Source of the DNA: JAVBMV01 sp031552145
GTDB taxonomy: Bacteria; Myxococcota; Myxococcia; Myxococcales; UBA5297
NCBI GenBank assembly: GCA_031552145.1
Contig: JAVBMV010000012.1
Coordinates: 1-64,000 of the forward strand
DNA length: 64,000 nucleotides
Direction of reading: 5' to 3'
Part shown: positions 24,034-33,246 of the stretch, piece by piece
Layout of the letters: each line of letters starts with the position of its first letter
Numbering within the stretch: position 1 is the stretch's first letter
The notes under the pieces: generated by a model
The model's database searches: none
Told to the model about the DNA's origin: nothing
The model's input: the letters and a program-made list of their open reading frames with translations, nothing else
Position numbers and translations under genes: made by a program

Positions 24034-25443
24034 CTACGAAGGGCTCGCCACCGCCTCTTCCCTCCTGGCGGCCCGCCGAACCCTCCATATCGCCGCGGCG
24101 CAGATGAAGAGCGCCCCCGCGACACCCACGAGCTTCACTGCAAGGTGAGTCGAGAAGAGGATCAGCATGAGTGAAAGCAGAGTGGGCGCCAGGTAGAGGA
24201 GCGACCACTTGGCGATGTAGGCACCGAAGGAGGGCATCTTCACGCCTCGGCTATCGGCGATCGCCTTCACCATGAAGTTGGGGCCGTTACCGATGTAGGT
24301 CATGGCGCCGAAGAGCACCGCTCCGAGGCTGATCGCCGTCAGGAAGAGCTCTGGAACACCCGCCACCAGATTTTCGCCTGGCAGCTGCTTCGCGATCTCG
24401 AAGAAGGTAGCGTACGTGGGCGCGTTGTCGAGCACCGAACTCAGGCTGCCCGTCGCCAAGTAGAAGGTCATGGCGTTCAGGTGGAGACTGGGCGCGACCT
24501 CGGCCAGGAACTTCAGCGCGGGGACCATGGTGAGGAAGATTCCGATGAAGAGCGCCGCCACCTCCGCGATGGGACCGAAAGAGAAGTGGTTCTTCCGGAA
24601 CCGCACTTTTCGCTCGATGGCAAAATAGGAGAGGGCCGCGAGCGCGAGCAGCACCAGCTCGCGCCAGGGGACGAGCGCCGTGAAGGTCCCCGTGCCGTGG
24701 TGCAGCGCATCGAGGTCAATGGAGGGGAGCGTCGCGACCGAGGCGACGACGCCTGCCAGAAGCAACAGATTGAAGGCACCGCGCACATGGAGACGCGGTC
24801 GCTTCGCCTTGGTGAAGCGCTTCTCCTCGCCAGCTTCGCCAGCGAAGTAGCCCGCGTCGATCGAGTAGTAGGTGAGCAGTAGCAGGGTGTTCACGAAGAG
24901 CCAGGGGAGCGCAAGCTTCAACGTCCACCAGAAGGGGACACCGCGGAGCAGGCCGAGGAAGAGCGGCGGATCACCAAGCGGCGTCAAGAGGCCGCCCGTG
25001 TTCGCGACGATGAAGATGGCGAAGATGACAGTATGAATCTTGTGCGTCCGCCCGCCGTTCATCTGGAGCAGTGGCCGGATGAGCAACATGGCGGCACCCG
25101 TCGTGCCGACGAAGGAGCCGATGATGGCGCCCAGGGCCAAGACGAGCGTGTTCGCCTTCGGCGTCGGGCGCAGATCGCTGAAGAAGTAGACGCCCCCACT
25201 GATGACGAAGAGCGAGAAGAGCAGCGCGATGAACTGCGCGTATTCGACCACCGCGTGCAGCACTGCCCCACCCTCTCCACGCAGAGTCATCCAGAGCGCC
25301 ATGGGAAGGCCGAGCGCGAGCGCCACCGCGAGCTGAAAGAGCCGTCGCTCCCAGAGGTGAGCGGTTGCCTTGAGCAACGGAAAGGTAGAAATGCAGGCGA
25401 GAAGCGCCGCGAAGGGTAATAGGCTCCACCAAGGTACCGACAT
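24034..25443 (-). CDS. putative sodium:proton antiporter / SLC13-like ion transporter
   Basis: The 469-residue protein has about 11-12 hydrophobic segments and two re-entrant-loop-like repeats typical of the ion-transporter superfamily (TGGLLTPLGDPPLFLGLLR and, in the second half, GSLSSVLDNAPTYATFFE plus AMTYIGNGPNFMVKAIA). This type is usually annotated as a sodium:proton antiporter of the NhaD/CitM-like group. Substrate cannot be read from sequence. It sits between ribE and the DTW gene, where riboflavin genes would normally be contiguous, so a vitamin- or precursor-related role is possible but unproven. Good GGGGAG site. Confidence 0.75.
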   Translation of the reverse strand: MSVPWWSLLPFAALLACISTFPLLKATAHLWERRLFQLAVALALGLPMALWMTLRGEGGAVLHAVVEYAQFIALLFSLFVISGGVYFFSDLRPTPKANTLVLALGAIIGSFVGTTGAAMLLIRPLLQMNGGRTHKIHTVIFAIFIVANTGGLLTPLGDPPLFLGLLRGVPFWWTLKLALPWLFVNTLLLLTYYSIDAGYFAGEAGEEKRFTKAKRPRLHVRGAFNLLLLAGVVASVATLPSIDLDALHHGTGTFTALVPWRELVLLALAALSYFAIERKVRFRKNHFSFGPIAEVAALFIGIFLTMVPALKFLAEVAPSLHLNAMTFYLATGSLSSVLDNAPTYATFFEIAKQLPGENLVAGVPELFLTAISLGAVLFGAMTYIGNGPNFMVKAIADSRGVKMPSFGAYIAKWSLLYLAPTLLSLMLILFSTHLAVKLVGVAGALFICAAAIWRVRRAARREEAVASPS

Positions 25444-25509
25444 TGACTCCCCTCTCTTTCGAGGGCCATGTCTCTACGCTGCCAGCCGCGGCGGCGCAAG
25501 CGCGCTCAC

Positions 25510-26130
25510 TCAGCGGCGCAGCGCGAGTCGCTCGCCGTCGAAGGCGAGCCCACGCATGTAGAGACCGCCCTGGACCATCTTGCCGAAGAGCACCTTGAGC
25601 GGAGTGGCGGCGGCTTCTCCTTCCATGAGGGCCAGCGCGGCGGCCACCGCCTCGATGGTGGAGAGGCCATCGGCGCGCGGAGGCTGCCTCAGTCGAGCCA
25701 CTGGGACTGATGGCGCCGAGAGCTTCAGGCGCGGCAACGCGCGCACACCCTCGATGCGCAGCAACATCTTGCGTGCCTGGCGCCAGCTCCCGTCGAGCAG
25801 CACCAGCCTTCGCGGCGGTCCCTCGGGCACACTCCCACCGGGGTCGGGATGGAGCAGCCACGTTCCGGGCTCGGCGAGCAGCGCGCCATCGAAGTCGTAG
25901 CCACCGCCGTAGTCGATGATGCGCGAGTTGGGGAGCGCCAGGTGCGCGATGCGGGCGGTGTTGCTGCTCCGATGCGCCTCGAAGAGGTGCCGAATGATGA
26001 GGATCTCCGTCCGGGTCTCGACGCGCGGAATGGCGTGGCAGAGGCAGACCTCGCGCCGTTGCCAACAGCGGTCGCAACAATCCTTGGGACAGTCGGGGGT
26101 TTTACAGGCGTAGGGGTGGTCGCCGGTCAC
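25510..26130 (-). CDS. DTW-domain tRNA-uridine aminocarboxypropyltransferase-like protein
   Basis: DTW proteins (TapT/TuaA in E. coli) add acp to uridine 47 of tRNA. The 206-residue protein has an N-terminal Cys cluster (CKTPDCPKDCCDRC, then CLCH) and the signature block VLLDGSWRQARKM, where the usual D-x-T-W reads D-G-S-W. It continues with an RHLFEAHRSSNTARI block like other family members. Its ATG overlaps the ribD stop (ATGA). Confidence 0.8.
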   Translation of the reverse strand: MTGDHPYACKTPDCPKDCCDRCWQRREVCLCHAIPRVETRTEILIIRHLFEAHRSSNTARIAHLALPNSRIIDYGGGYDFDGALLAEPGTWLLHPDPGGSVPEGPPRRLVLLDGSWRQARKMLLRIEGVRALPRLKLSAPSVPVARLRQPPRADGLSTIEAVAAALALMEGEAAATPLKVLFGKMVQGGLYMRGLAFDGERLALRR

Positions 26131-27242
26131 GGGCGCAGCCTGCAGCGCAGGAGCAGATCCTCGCCCACCTGCTCCGGCTGACAGGTTCCGACCGCCAGCG
26201 CCTCGGAGAGCAGCCTCTCCCTATCGCCGCTGTTGAGTTGGGCCCAGGAGAGTCCTCCCCCCAAAATCTTGGGCGCCAAATAGAGCAGGAGCTCGTCGGC
26301 GAGACCGCTCAACAAGAAGCCACCGATGAGCTCCGCGCCCCCTTCGACCAGGAGGTGCATCACCTCGCGCTTGGCGAGCCAGTCGAGCAGCCCGCCCAAT
26401 TCGATGCGCCCCTTCTGCGACGGCAGTGTAATGAGCTCGGCGCCTGCCTCGGCAACCGCCTCCCTCAGCCCTCTCCCCGCTTCCTCTCCCGTCACGACGA
26501 GGGCACCGCCCGGCATCGAGAAGAAGGCGCATCCTTTTGGAAGCGAGCTGTCGCCAGAGGTGAGGACTAGCCTGAGCGGCTGTCGCGCCGCCTCTCGCCC
26601 ACCTGGGCGGGCCGTCAACTTCGGATCGTCGCACCGGAGGGTGCCCGCGCCGATCAGGATTGCGTCGACTCTGTCGCGCAGCTGATGCACCTGCTCACGC
26701 GCCACGGAGCCGGTGATCCAGCGCGACGTGCCGTCGGAAGCGGCGAGCTTGCCGTCGAGCGTGGAGGCCACCTTCAGGGTGACGTAGGGGCGCCCTTCGG
26801 TGATAAATTTGAAGAAGGGCGCGTTGAGCCGGGCGCACTCCTCTTCGAGGCATTCGGGAGCGCCCTCGACCACCTCGACGCCGGCCGCCTTCAGCCGCGC
26901 GCTCCCCTTGCCGCTGACCAGCGGGTTGCGGTCGCGGCAGCCTACGACGACGCGCCGGATTCCCGCGCCGAGTATAGCCTCGGTGCAGGGGGGCATGCGC
27001 CCCTGGTGATCGCAGGGCTCGAGCGTCGTGAAGAGCGTCGCGCCGCGGGCGCGCGCTCCCGCCTGCTGTAGCGCCGCCGCCTCCGCGTGGAGCGCGCCCG
27101 CGCGCGCGTGATGCCCCACGCCGACGAGCGCCCCTCCCGCATCGACCACGACGGCACCCACGGCGGGGTTGGGGCTGGTACGGCCAAGCCCCCTCCTCGC
27201 CTCGTCGAGGGCCCGGGCCATGAAGGAGTGAGCGGGCTGCAT
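26127..27242 (-). CDS. ribD: bifunctional riboflavin deaminase/reductase RibD
   Basis: RibD deaminates and then reduces the pyrimidine intermediate after GTP cyclohydrolase II. The 371-residue protein has the cytidine-deaminase-like zinc site (GALHAEAAAL; LEPCDHQGRMPPCTEAI) in its first 150 residues. The reductase half follows (VTLKVASTLDGKLAASDG; LVEGGAELIGGFL). ATG 27242 lies two bases after the nrdR stop; frame open upstream overlaps nrdR and is not conserved. It is coupled to the DTW gene downstream. Confidence 0.94.
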   Translation of the reverse strand: MQPAHSFMARALDEARRGLGRTSPNPAVGAVVVDAGGALVGVGHHARAGALHAEAAALQQAGARARGATLFTTLEPCDHQGRMPPCTEAILGAGIRRVVVGCRDRNPLVSGKGSARLKAAGVEVVEGAPECLEEECARLNAPFFKFITEGRPYVTLKVASTLDGKLAASDGTSRWITGSVAREQVHQLRDRVDAILIGAGTLRCDDPKLTARPGGREAARQPLRLVLTSGDSSLPKGCAFFSMPGGALVVTGEEAGRGLREAVAEAGAELITLPSQKGRIELGGLLDWLAKREVMHLLVEGGAELIGGFLLSGLADELLLYLAPKILGGGLSWAQLNSGDRERLLSEALAVGTCQPEQVGEDLLLRCRLRP

Positions 27243-27243
27243 C

Positions 27244-27759
27244 TCAGGCACCACTCGCGTCGGGGGCGGAAGGAGGGTTGTGCGGCGCGCCAGCGCGCTC
27301 ACCCGCTCGCTCGGCCAGCAGATCCTCGAGCTCCGACATGAACTCTTTGACGTCGCGGAAGCTGCGGTAGACCGAGGCGAAGCGCACATAGGCCACGTCA
27401 TCGATCCGCTGCAGGGCGCGCATGACGTGCTCTCCGATGGCGCTGGTGCTCGTCTCTTTCTCGCCCTGCTCCTGCAACTTTTGCTCGATCTCGCCGACCA
27501 CCTGCTCGAGCTGGTCGGCGGAGACCGGCCTCTTCTCCACGGCTTTCTTCAGCCCCGCGAGCACCTTGTCGCGATCGAAGGGCTCGCGCCGGCCATCCTT
27601 CTTCACGACGAGCGGCATCGTCTCTTCGATCCGCTCGTAGGTCGTGAAGCGCCGCTGGCATTCGAGGCACTCGCGACGCCGCCGAATGACGCGTCCCTCG
27701 TGCGACTCGCGCGAGTCGATCACTTTGTTCTCAGTGTTTTTGCACCCGGGGCATCGCAT
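27244..27759 (-). CDS. nrdR: transcriptional repressor NrdR
   Basis: NrdR represses ribonucleotide reductase genes in response to ATP/dATP. The 171-residue protein has the N-terminal zinc ribbon (CPGC at 3-6, CLEC near 31-34), the RRRRECL segment and an ATP-cone (VVKKDGRREPFDRDKVLAGL). A roughly 20-residue Ala/Pro tail is extra. It lies between glyA (6-bp gap) and ribD. No nrd structural gene or clear NrdR box was found in the window. Confidence 0.95.
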   Translation of the reverse strand: MRCPGCKNTENKVIDSRESHEGRVIRRRRECLECQRRFTTYERIEETMPLVVKKDGRREPFDRDKVLAGLKKAVEKRPVSADQLEQVVGEIEQKLQEQGEKETSTSAIGEHVMRALQRIDDVAYVRFASVYRSFRDVKEFMSELEDLLAERAGERAGAPHNPPSAPDASGA

Positions 27760-27765
27760 GGCGTC

Positions 27766-29022
27766 CTACTCGAGCGCGTAGCCCGGGTAGAGGGGGAACT
27801 TCTTGCAGAGATCCTTGATGGCACCCCGCGTCTGGGCGGCCACTGTCTCGTCATCGGGCCGCTCGAGGACATCCACGATGAGGCCGGCGACGATCTTCAT
27901 CTCGGCGGGGCCCATGCCGCGCGTGGTGAGCGCGGGGGTGCCAAGCCGGACGCCCGAGGTGACGGTGGGCTTCTCCGGATCGAAGGGGATCATGTTCTTG
28001 TTGACCGTGATGTGGGCGCGTCCGAGCGCGATCTCGGCGGCCTTTCCCACGATCTTCTTGGGGCGGAGATCGACGAGCATCAGGTGATTGTCGGTGCCGC
28101 CGGAGCAGAGGCGCAGCCCTCGCTCCGTGAGTCCCGCCGCCAGCGCCTTCGCGTTGGCAAGCACCTGCTTCTGGTACTCGACGAACGAGGGCGAGAGCGC
28201 CTCCTTGAAGGAGACCGCCTTGGCAGCGATGACGTGCTCGAGAGGGCCGCCCTGGATGCCGGGGAAGACCTGGCTGTTGATCGCCTTCGCGAAGGGCTCC
28301 TTGCAGAGCACCATGCCGCCGCGGGGGCCACGCAGGGTCTTGTGGGTCGTGGTCGTGACGATCTCGGCGAGCGGCACAGGTGACGGATGCAGGCCCGCCG
28401 CGACGAGACCCGCGATGTGCGCCATGTCGACCATCATCACCGCATTGACCGAATCGGCGATGGCGCGAAAGCGAGTGAAGTCGATGATTCGGGGATAGGC
28501 GCTGGCGCCCACGACGATGAGGCGCGGCTTATGCTCCTTCGCCAGGCTCTCGACTTGATCGTAGTCGATGGTCTCGGTCTCGCGCTTGAGGCCATAGTGA
28601 ACGACGTTATAGAGCCGGCCCGAAAAGTTGACGGAGGAGCCGTGCGTCAGGTGCCCGCCCGAGTTGAGATCGAGCGCCAGCACCGTATCGCCGGGCTTCA
28701 CCACCGCCATGTAGCCGGCCATGTTGGCCTGCGAGCCCGAGTGGGCCTGCACGTTGGCGTGCTCGGCGCCGAAGAGCTTCTTGGCGCGATCGATCGCCAG
28801 CTGCTCGGCGACGTCGACTACCTCGCAGCCGCCGTAGTAGCGCTTGCCGGGATAGCCCTCCGCGTACTTGTTGGTCATCGGCGAGCCGAGCGCCTTGAGT
28901 ACAGCGGTTGAGACGAAGTTCTCGCTGGCGATGAGCTCGAGCCCCTCCTCCTGACGCAGCACCTCATCGCTGATCGTCTTGAAGATCTCCGGATCCGTCT
29001 CCCGCAAGGTATGTCGATTCAT
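27766..29022 (-). CDS. glyA: serine hydroxymethyltransferase
   Basis: GlyA interconverts serine and glycine while charging tetrahydrofolate. The 418-residue PLP enzyme shows GLELIASENFVS, NKYAEGYPGKRYYGGCE, MVDMAHIAGL, and the PLP-lysine motif TTTTHKTLRGPRGG. AAGGAG before ATG 29022 fixes the start. It is in the rpiB-glyA-nrdR-ribD run. Confidence 0.96.
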   Translation of the reverse strand: MNRHTLRETDPEIFKTISDEVLRQEEGLELIASENFVSTAVLKALGSPMTNKYAEGYPGKRYYGGCEVVDVAEQLAIDRAKKLFGAEHANVQAHSGSQANMAGYMAVVKPGDTVLALDLNSGGHLTHGSSVNFSGRLYNVVHYGLKRETETIDYDQVESLAKEHKPRLIVVGASAYPRIIDFTRFRAIADSVNAVMMVDMAHIAGLVAAGLHPSPVPLAEIVTTTTHKTLRGPRGGMVLCKEPFAKAINSQVFPGIQGGPLEHVIAAKAVSFKEALSPSFVEYQKQVLANAKALAAGLTERGLRLCSGGTDNHLMLVDLRPKKIVGKAAEIALGRAHITVNKNMIPFDPEKPTVTSGVRLGTPALTTRGMGPAEMKIVAGLIVDVLERPDDETVAAQTRGAIKDLCKKFPLYPGYALE

Positions 29023-29057
29023 TGCCTGCTCCTTAGAAAAGGGGTGATGGTTGCTGC

Positions 29058-29516
29058 TCAATCCTTGGCCCAGACCTGTCCCGCCTCCACCTCGGCGATC
29101 TTCTTGAGGCGCCGCTCGTGGCGGCCGCCTTCGAAGGGCGTCGAGAGGAAGACCTCGGCGATGGCGCGGCCGAGGCCGGGCCCGACGACGCGCTCCCCCA
29201 TGCAGAGGACGTTCGCGTCGTTGTGCGCGCGCGTCATGCGCGCCTCGAACTCGGTGGAGCAGAGCGCGGCCCTGATCCCGCGATGCTTGTTGGCCACGAT
29301 CGACATGCCGATACCGGTTCCGCAGAGGAGAATGCCCCGCTCCACGGCGCCCTGCTGGATGGCGCGCGCCAAGATGGCCGCATAATCGGGATAGTCGACG
29401 GAGACGTGATCGTGCGTCCCCAGATCCTCGACCTGATACCCCTTCTGCTTGAGCCCCTCGACCAGCTCCTCTTTCAGAGCAAGGCCGGCGTGATCGGATG
29501 CGACTCCAACTCTCAT
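29058..29516 (-). CDS. rpiB: ribose-5-phosphate isomerase B
   Basis: RpiB interconverts ribose-5-phosphate and ribulose-5-phosphate. The 152-residue protein has VASDHAGLALK, the catalytic Cys in GILLCGTGIGMSI, and the RAHNDANVLCMGERV block. The ATG at 29516 is preferred over the GTG three bases upstream by spacing to GAGGAG. 35 bp separate it from glyA. Confidence 0.94.
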   Translation of the reverse strand: MRVGVASDHAGLALKEELVEGLKQKGYQVEDLGTHDHVSVDYPDYAAILARAIQQGAVERGILLCGTGIGMSIVANKHRGIRAALCSTEFEARMTRAHNDANVLCMGERVVGPGLGRAIAEVFLSTPFEGGRHERRLKKIAEVEAGQVWAKD

Positions 29517-29593
29517 CACTGCTCCTCAATATGCCGCGCCCAAGGAGCGCGGCGGATGGACCATCCTGACGCGTGCGAGAGTGGAGCTGAGCG

Positions 29594-30838
29594 CTAGCCG
29601 CCGAAGCGCTTGAGCACCAGCACGGCGTTGGCGCCGCCGAAGCCGAACGAGTTGCTCATCGCGATATCGAACTTCGCCTCGCGCGCCACATTTGGAACAT
29701 AATCGAGATCGCACTCGGGATCGGGCGTCTCGTAGTTGATGGTCGGCGGCATCACGCCGCGGCTCAGCGCGAGCGCGGTGATGATGGTCTCGACCGAGCC
29801 CGCTGCCCCGAGCAGGTGGCCGATCATCGACTTGCTGGAGCTAATGGCGAGCTTCTGGGCATGCGCTCCGAAGATGCGCTTGATTCCCTGAGTCTCGTTC
29901 ACGTCGTTGAGCGGCGTGGAGGTCCCGTGGGCGTTGATGTAGCCCACCTGGTCGGGCGCCACCCTGGCGTCCTCCAGCGCGCGCCGAATACAGCGGGCGG
30001 CGCCGACGCCCTCGGGCTCCGGAGCGCTGACATGGTACGCATCGGAGCAGGAGCCATAACCGATCAGCTCGGCGATAATCTTCGCGCCGCGCCGCTGGGC
30101 ATGCTCCAGACTCTCCAGCACGACGATCCCTGCGCCCTCGGCCGGGATGAAGCCGCTCCTGTCACGATCGAAGGGTCGGGAGGCGACAGCGGGGGTGTCG
30201 TTGCGATCGGTGCACATCGCCTTCATGGCGTTGAAGCCGGCGATGCCGAGCGGCGAGATGGGCGCCTCGGTGCTGCCCGCGATCGCCGCATCGCACTCGC
30301 CATACCTGATCAACCGCATCGCCTCACCGATGGCGTGGGCGCCGGTGGCACAGGCGGAGACAGGAGACCAGTTGGGCCCCTTGATGCCGTACTTGATGCT
30401 GATGTTCCCGGGAGCCAGGTTGATCAACATCTGCGTCATGAAGAAGGGACTGATGCGGCTGGGCCCCTTGTCGCGCAGCCGCTGGATCGCCTCCTCCAAC
30501 GATGCGAGCCCACCGATGCCGGAGCCGACGATGCAGCCGATCCGCTCGCAGTTCTCCTCGGTGACCACGAGCCCCGACTCGCGCATCGCCATCTCGGAGG
30601 CGGCCAAGCCGAAGTGCTGGCAGGGATCGAGCCGCCGCAGCTCCCTGCGATCGACCCACTCCTCGCCCGCGAAGTCCTTGACCTCACCCGCGATCCGAGT
30701 CTCGTACTGGGAACAATCGAAGCGGGTGATGGCGCCGATGGCGTTCTTGCCGGCGACCAACCCTTCCCAGCTCTTCTCGACACCGGTCCCCAGAGGCGTG
30801 ACGAGCCCGGTACCGGTGATGACGACGCGACGATTCAT
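29594..30838 (-). CDS. fabF: beta-ketoacyl-ACP synthase II
   Basis: FabF elongates fatty acyl-ACP by condensation with malonyl-ACP. The 414-residue thiolase-fold protein carries the Cys-His-His triad: VSACATGAHAIG, NAHGTSTPLND and SKSMIGHLLGAAG. The N-terminus VVITGTGLVTPLG and the GFGGANAVLVL end are typical. It follows acpP by 12 bp; the ribosome site is weak, suggesting coupling. Confidence 0.96.
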   Translation of the reverse strand: MNRRVVITGTGLVTPLGTGVEKSWEGLVAGKNAIGAITRFDCSQYETRIAGEVKDFAGEEWVDRRELRRLDPCQHFGLAASEMAMRESGLVVTEENCERIGCIVGSGIGGLASLEEAIQRLRDKGPSRISPFFMTQMLINLAPGNISIKYGIKGPNWSPVSACATGAHAIGEAMRLIRYGECDAAIAGSTEAPISPLGIAGFNAMKAMCTDRNDTPAVASRPFDRDRSGFIPAEGAGIVVLESLEHAQRRGAKIIAELIGYGSCSDAYHVSAPEPEGVGAARCIRRALEDARVAPDQVGYINAHGTSTPLNDVNETQGIKRIFGAHAQKLAISSSKSMIGHLLGAAGSVETIITALALSRGVMPPTINYETPDPECDLDYVPNVAREAKFDIAMSNSFGFGGANAVLVLKRFGG

Positions 30839-30850
30839 GTCTCGACCGCC

Positions 30851-31093
30851 CTACTTCTTGTGTCCGCCGATGTAGTCGATCGCGTCCTTCACGGTCTTGA
30901 TCTTCTCGGCCTGCTCTTCGGGGATTTCGACCCCGAAGGCCTCCTCCATCTTCATGACGAGCTCGATCACATCCAGGCTGTCGGCGCGCAGGTCCTCGGT
31001 CAAGGAGCTCTCCGGCGTTACCACTTCTTCCTTCACGCCAAGCTGCTCGGCAATGATCGCCTTGACCTTTGCTTCGACGCTCATCTCACTCAT
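30851..31093 (-). CDS. acpP: acyl carrier protein
   Basis: This is the 80-residue acyl carrier protein of fatty-acid synthesis. The phosphopantetheine serine is in the LRADSLDVIELVM motif, and the protein is highly acidic. GAGGA precedes ATG 31093. It heads the acpP-fabF-rpiB-glyA-nrdR-ribD transcript, with a promoter about 110 bp upstream. Confidence 0.96.
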   Translation of the reverse strand: MSEMSVEAKVKAIIAEQLGVKEEVVTPESSLTEDLRADSLDVIELVMKMEEAFGVEIPEEQAEKIKTVKDAIDYIGGHKK

Positions 31094-31207
31094 TTTTCTC
31101 GTCCTCCGAACGACGGGTGGACCTGCCCGCTTCAAACTGGGGCTCGGCCTCTCTCGATACACTTCGAGGGCCGCGTCACGAATCGACCTGCGGCCCGGAA
31201 AGGCGGG

Positions 31208-31236
31208 TTTATAGACTAACGGAACGGGGCTGTACA
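31208..31236 (-). promoter_or_regulatory. promoter of the acpP-fabF operon
   Basis: On the minus strand TGTACA (31231-31236) and TATAAA (31208-31213) are separated by exactly 17 bp. The predicted leader is about 110 nt and contains a 7-bp stem (31168-31174 with 31190-31196). AT-rich DNA at about 31277-31308 lies upstream of the promoter. Confidence 0.55.
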
Positions 31237-31308
31237 TCCCGGGAGCGAATCGGGAGCGCCCTCACCGCAGCATCTCCTAATATTTGCATATTTTATGTTT
31301 GCTTGCAT

Positions 31309-33114
31309 CTAGCGATTGGGCGGGAGCGACTCCAGGGCGGCGAGCGCGCGCACCAGCTCGACGCGAACCCCCAGCATCGGCGCCGCGTCGCTGCCGGCGG
31401 CTACCTTCTTTGCGCGCTCCACCAGCTCGTGCATAGCGCCCGGTCGAACGCCGGCTGAGGCAGCGCCCAGCCTAGAGAGCAGCTCCTTGGCGAGCGCTTG
31501 GACCTCGGCGGCCACCTTCGCGGGCCCCTCCGCGGAGGCCTCGGCCAAGAGCTCCTCCTGCTGTCCCTCGATGATACCGCGCAGCTCCTCGCGTGTGAGG
31601 CCACCCGAAGCCGTGACGGTGATGAACTGGCTCTTTCCCGTGGCCACGTCTCTTCCCGAGACCGAGAGGATACCGTCCGCATTGATGTCGAAGGTGACCT
31701 CGACCTGCACCTCCCCCCGCATCGCCTTCTCCAACCCCGTGAGCAGGAACTCGCCGAGCAGCTCGTTCTCCGCCGCGACGGGGCTCTCGCCCTGGAGCAC
31801 CATGATTCGGACTGTGTCTTGATTGTCTTTGGAGGTCGAGAAGAGCTCGGTGGCCGAGGTGGGCACGGTCGTGTTCTTCTGGAGAATCGTCCTGGTGTAG
31901 CCGCCGACGATCGCGACCCCGAGTGAGTGCGGAGTGACGTCGAGGAGGATTACGTCCGACTCCTCCTGCTCCATGATGGCGGCCTGAATAGCAGCGCCGA
32001 GCGCCACCGCCTCATCGGGGTGGACCCCTCTGCTGGGCTCTCGCCCGAAGAAGGAGCGGACTCTTTCCCCAACGAGAGGCATGCGGGTCATGCCGCCGAC
32101 GAGGATCACCTCGCGGATGTCGCTGGAGGCAAGCTTTGCCTCGGCGAGCGTCGCCCTGCTCTTCTCGATGCAGCGCTCGACGAGGGGAGCCGCCATCTCC
32201 TCTAGCTTCTCGCGGGTGAGCACGCGCCCGAGGTGGACCGCGCTTCCGCCCGAAGCGGGAGAGATGAGGAAGGGAAGATCGATCCGGGTCTCCATTACGG
32301 AGGAGAGCTCGCATTTCGCGCGCTCCGCGGCATCCTTTAGGCGCTGGTTCGCCATCGGGTTGACGCGCGGATTGACGCCGTGCTCCCCCTCGAACTCCTT
32401 GGCGAGCCACTCGATGATGAGGTTGTCGATATCCTCACCGCCCAGGAAGCTGTCACCTCCGGTGGCGAGCACCTCGTAGACGGGGCCATTGAGCTCGAGC
32501 ACCGTCATGTCGAAGGTGCCGCCACCGAGGTCGAAGACCGCGATGTTGCCCGAAAGGCTGCGCCCCTGGCCAAAGGCGAGCGCCGCGGCCGTGGGTTCAT
32601 TGATGATCCGAATGACGTCGAGGCCCGCGATGGCGCCGGCGTCACGAGTCGCCTGGCGCTGGGCATCGTTGAAGTGCGCCGGGACGGTGATCACCGCCTT
32701 TTTCAGCGGAGCATCGAGCGCCTTCTCCGCGTCGGCTTTCATCTCGGCAAGGATCAGCGCCGAGACCTCGGGAAGAGAGAAGGCGCAATCCTGGAGCGTC
32801 ACCCGGATGTCATCATGCTCCCCCTCGCTGAGTTTGTAGGGTAGGCGCAGCTTGGCCTCTTGCGCCTGGGGACTGGACCACTTGCGCCCGATGAGGCGCT
32901 TCGTGGCATAGGCCGTGCTTTCGGCGTTGGTGACGGCCTGGCGCTTGGCGACGCTGCCGACGATGCGCTTCCCGCTGCGGGTCACCGCTACCACCGAGGG
33001 AGTGAGATAGAGCCCCGCGCGGTTCCTGAGCACAGTTGGCGAGCCATCCTGCATGATGGCCATCACGCTGTTGGTCGTGCCGAGATCAATTCCTAGAGTA
33101 AAACCGCTCTCCAT
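31309..33114 (-). CDS. Hsp70/DnaK-family chaperone, shortened C-terminus
   Basis: This is an ATP-dependent chaperone of 600 residues. Its ATPase domain shows LGIDLGTTNS, the VFDLGGGTFD phosphate loop, INEPTAAALAFG and LVGGMTRMP. The substrate-binding beta domain follows (VTPHSLGVAIVGG onward). The C-terminal lid is shorter than in canonical DnaK (about 640) and lacks the EEVD-like or charged tail. No dnaJ, grpE or hscB is nearby, so a paralogue rather than the main DnaK is likely. ATG 33114 with AGGAGC is preferred over an upstream in-frame start. It lies 132 bp downstream of hslU. Confidence 0.88.
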   Translation of the reverse strand: MESGFTLGIDLGTTNSVMAIMQDGSPTVLRNRAGLYLTPSVVAVTRSGKRIVGSVAKRQAVTNAESTAYATKRLIGRKWSSPQAQEAKLRLPYKLSEGEHDDIRVTLQDCAFSLPEVSALILAEMKADAEKALDAPLKKAVITVPAHFNDAQRQATRDAGAIAGLDVIRIINEPTAAALAFGQGRSLSGNIAVFDLGGGTFDMTVLELNGPVYEVLATGGDSFLGGEDIDNLIIEWLAKEFEGEHGVNPRVNPMANQRLKDAAERAKCELSSVMETRIDLPFLISPASGGSAVHLGRVLTREKLEEMAAPLVERCIEKSRATLAEAKLASSDIREVILVGGMTRMPLVGERVRSFFGREPSRGVHPDEAVALGAAIQAAIMEQEESDVILLDVTPHSLGVAIVGGYTRTILQKNTTVPTSATELFSTSKDNQDTVRIMVLQGESPVAAENELLGEFLLTGLEKAMRGEVQVEVTFDINADGILSVSGRDVATGKSQFITVTASGGLTREELRGIIEGQQEELLAEASAEGPAKVAAEVQALAKELLSRLGAASAGVRPGAMHELVERAKKVAAGSDAAPMLGVRVELVRALAALESLPPNR

Positions 33115-33246
33115 CGAACCGCTCCTGTGCCCTCGTTCCGCGCGGGCGCCGGGTAGCATCTACACCTACACCCGCTCGCTGGCCAGGGATGATACGCCGC
33201 AACCGTAAATGCTCCAAGAATACCCGGAGGGCGCCCTCCTGCCTGC

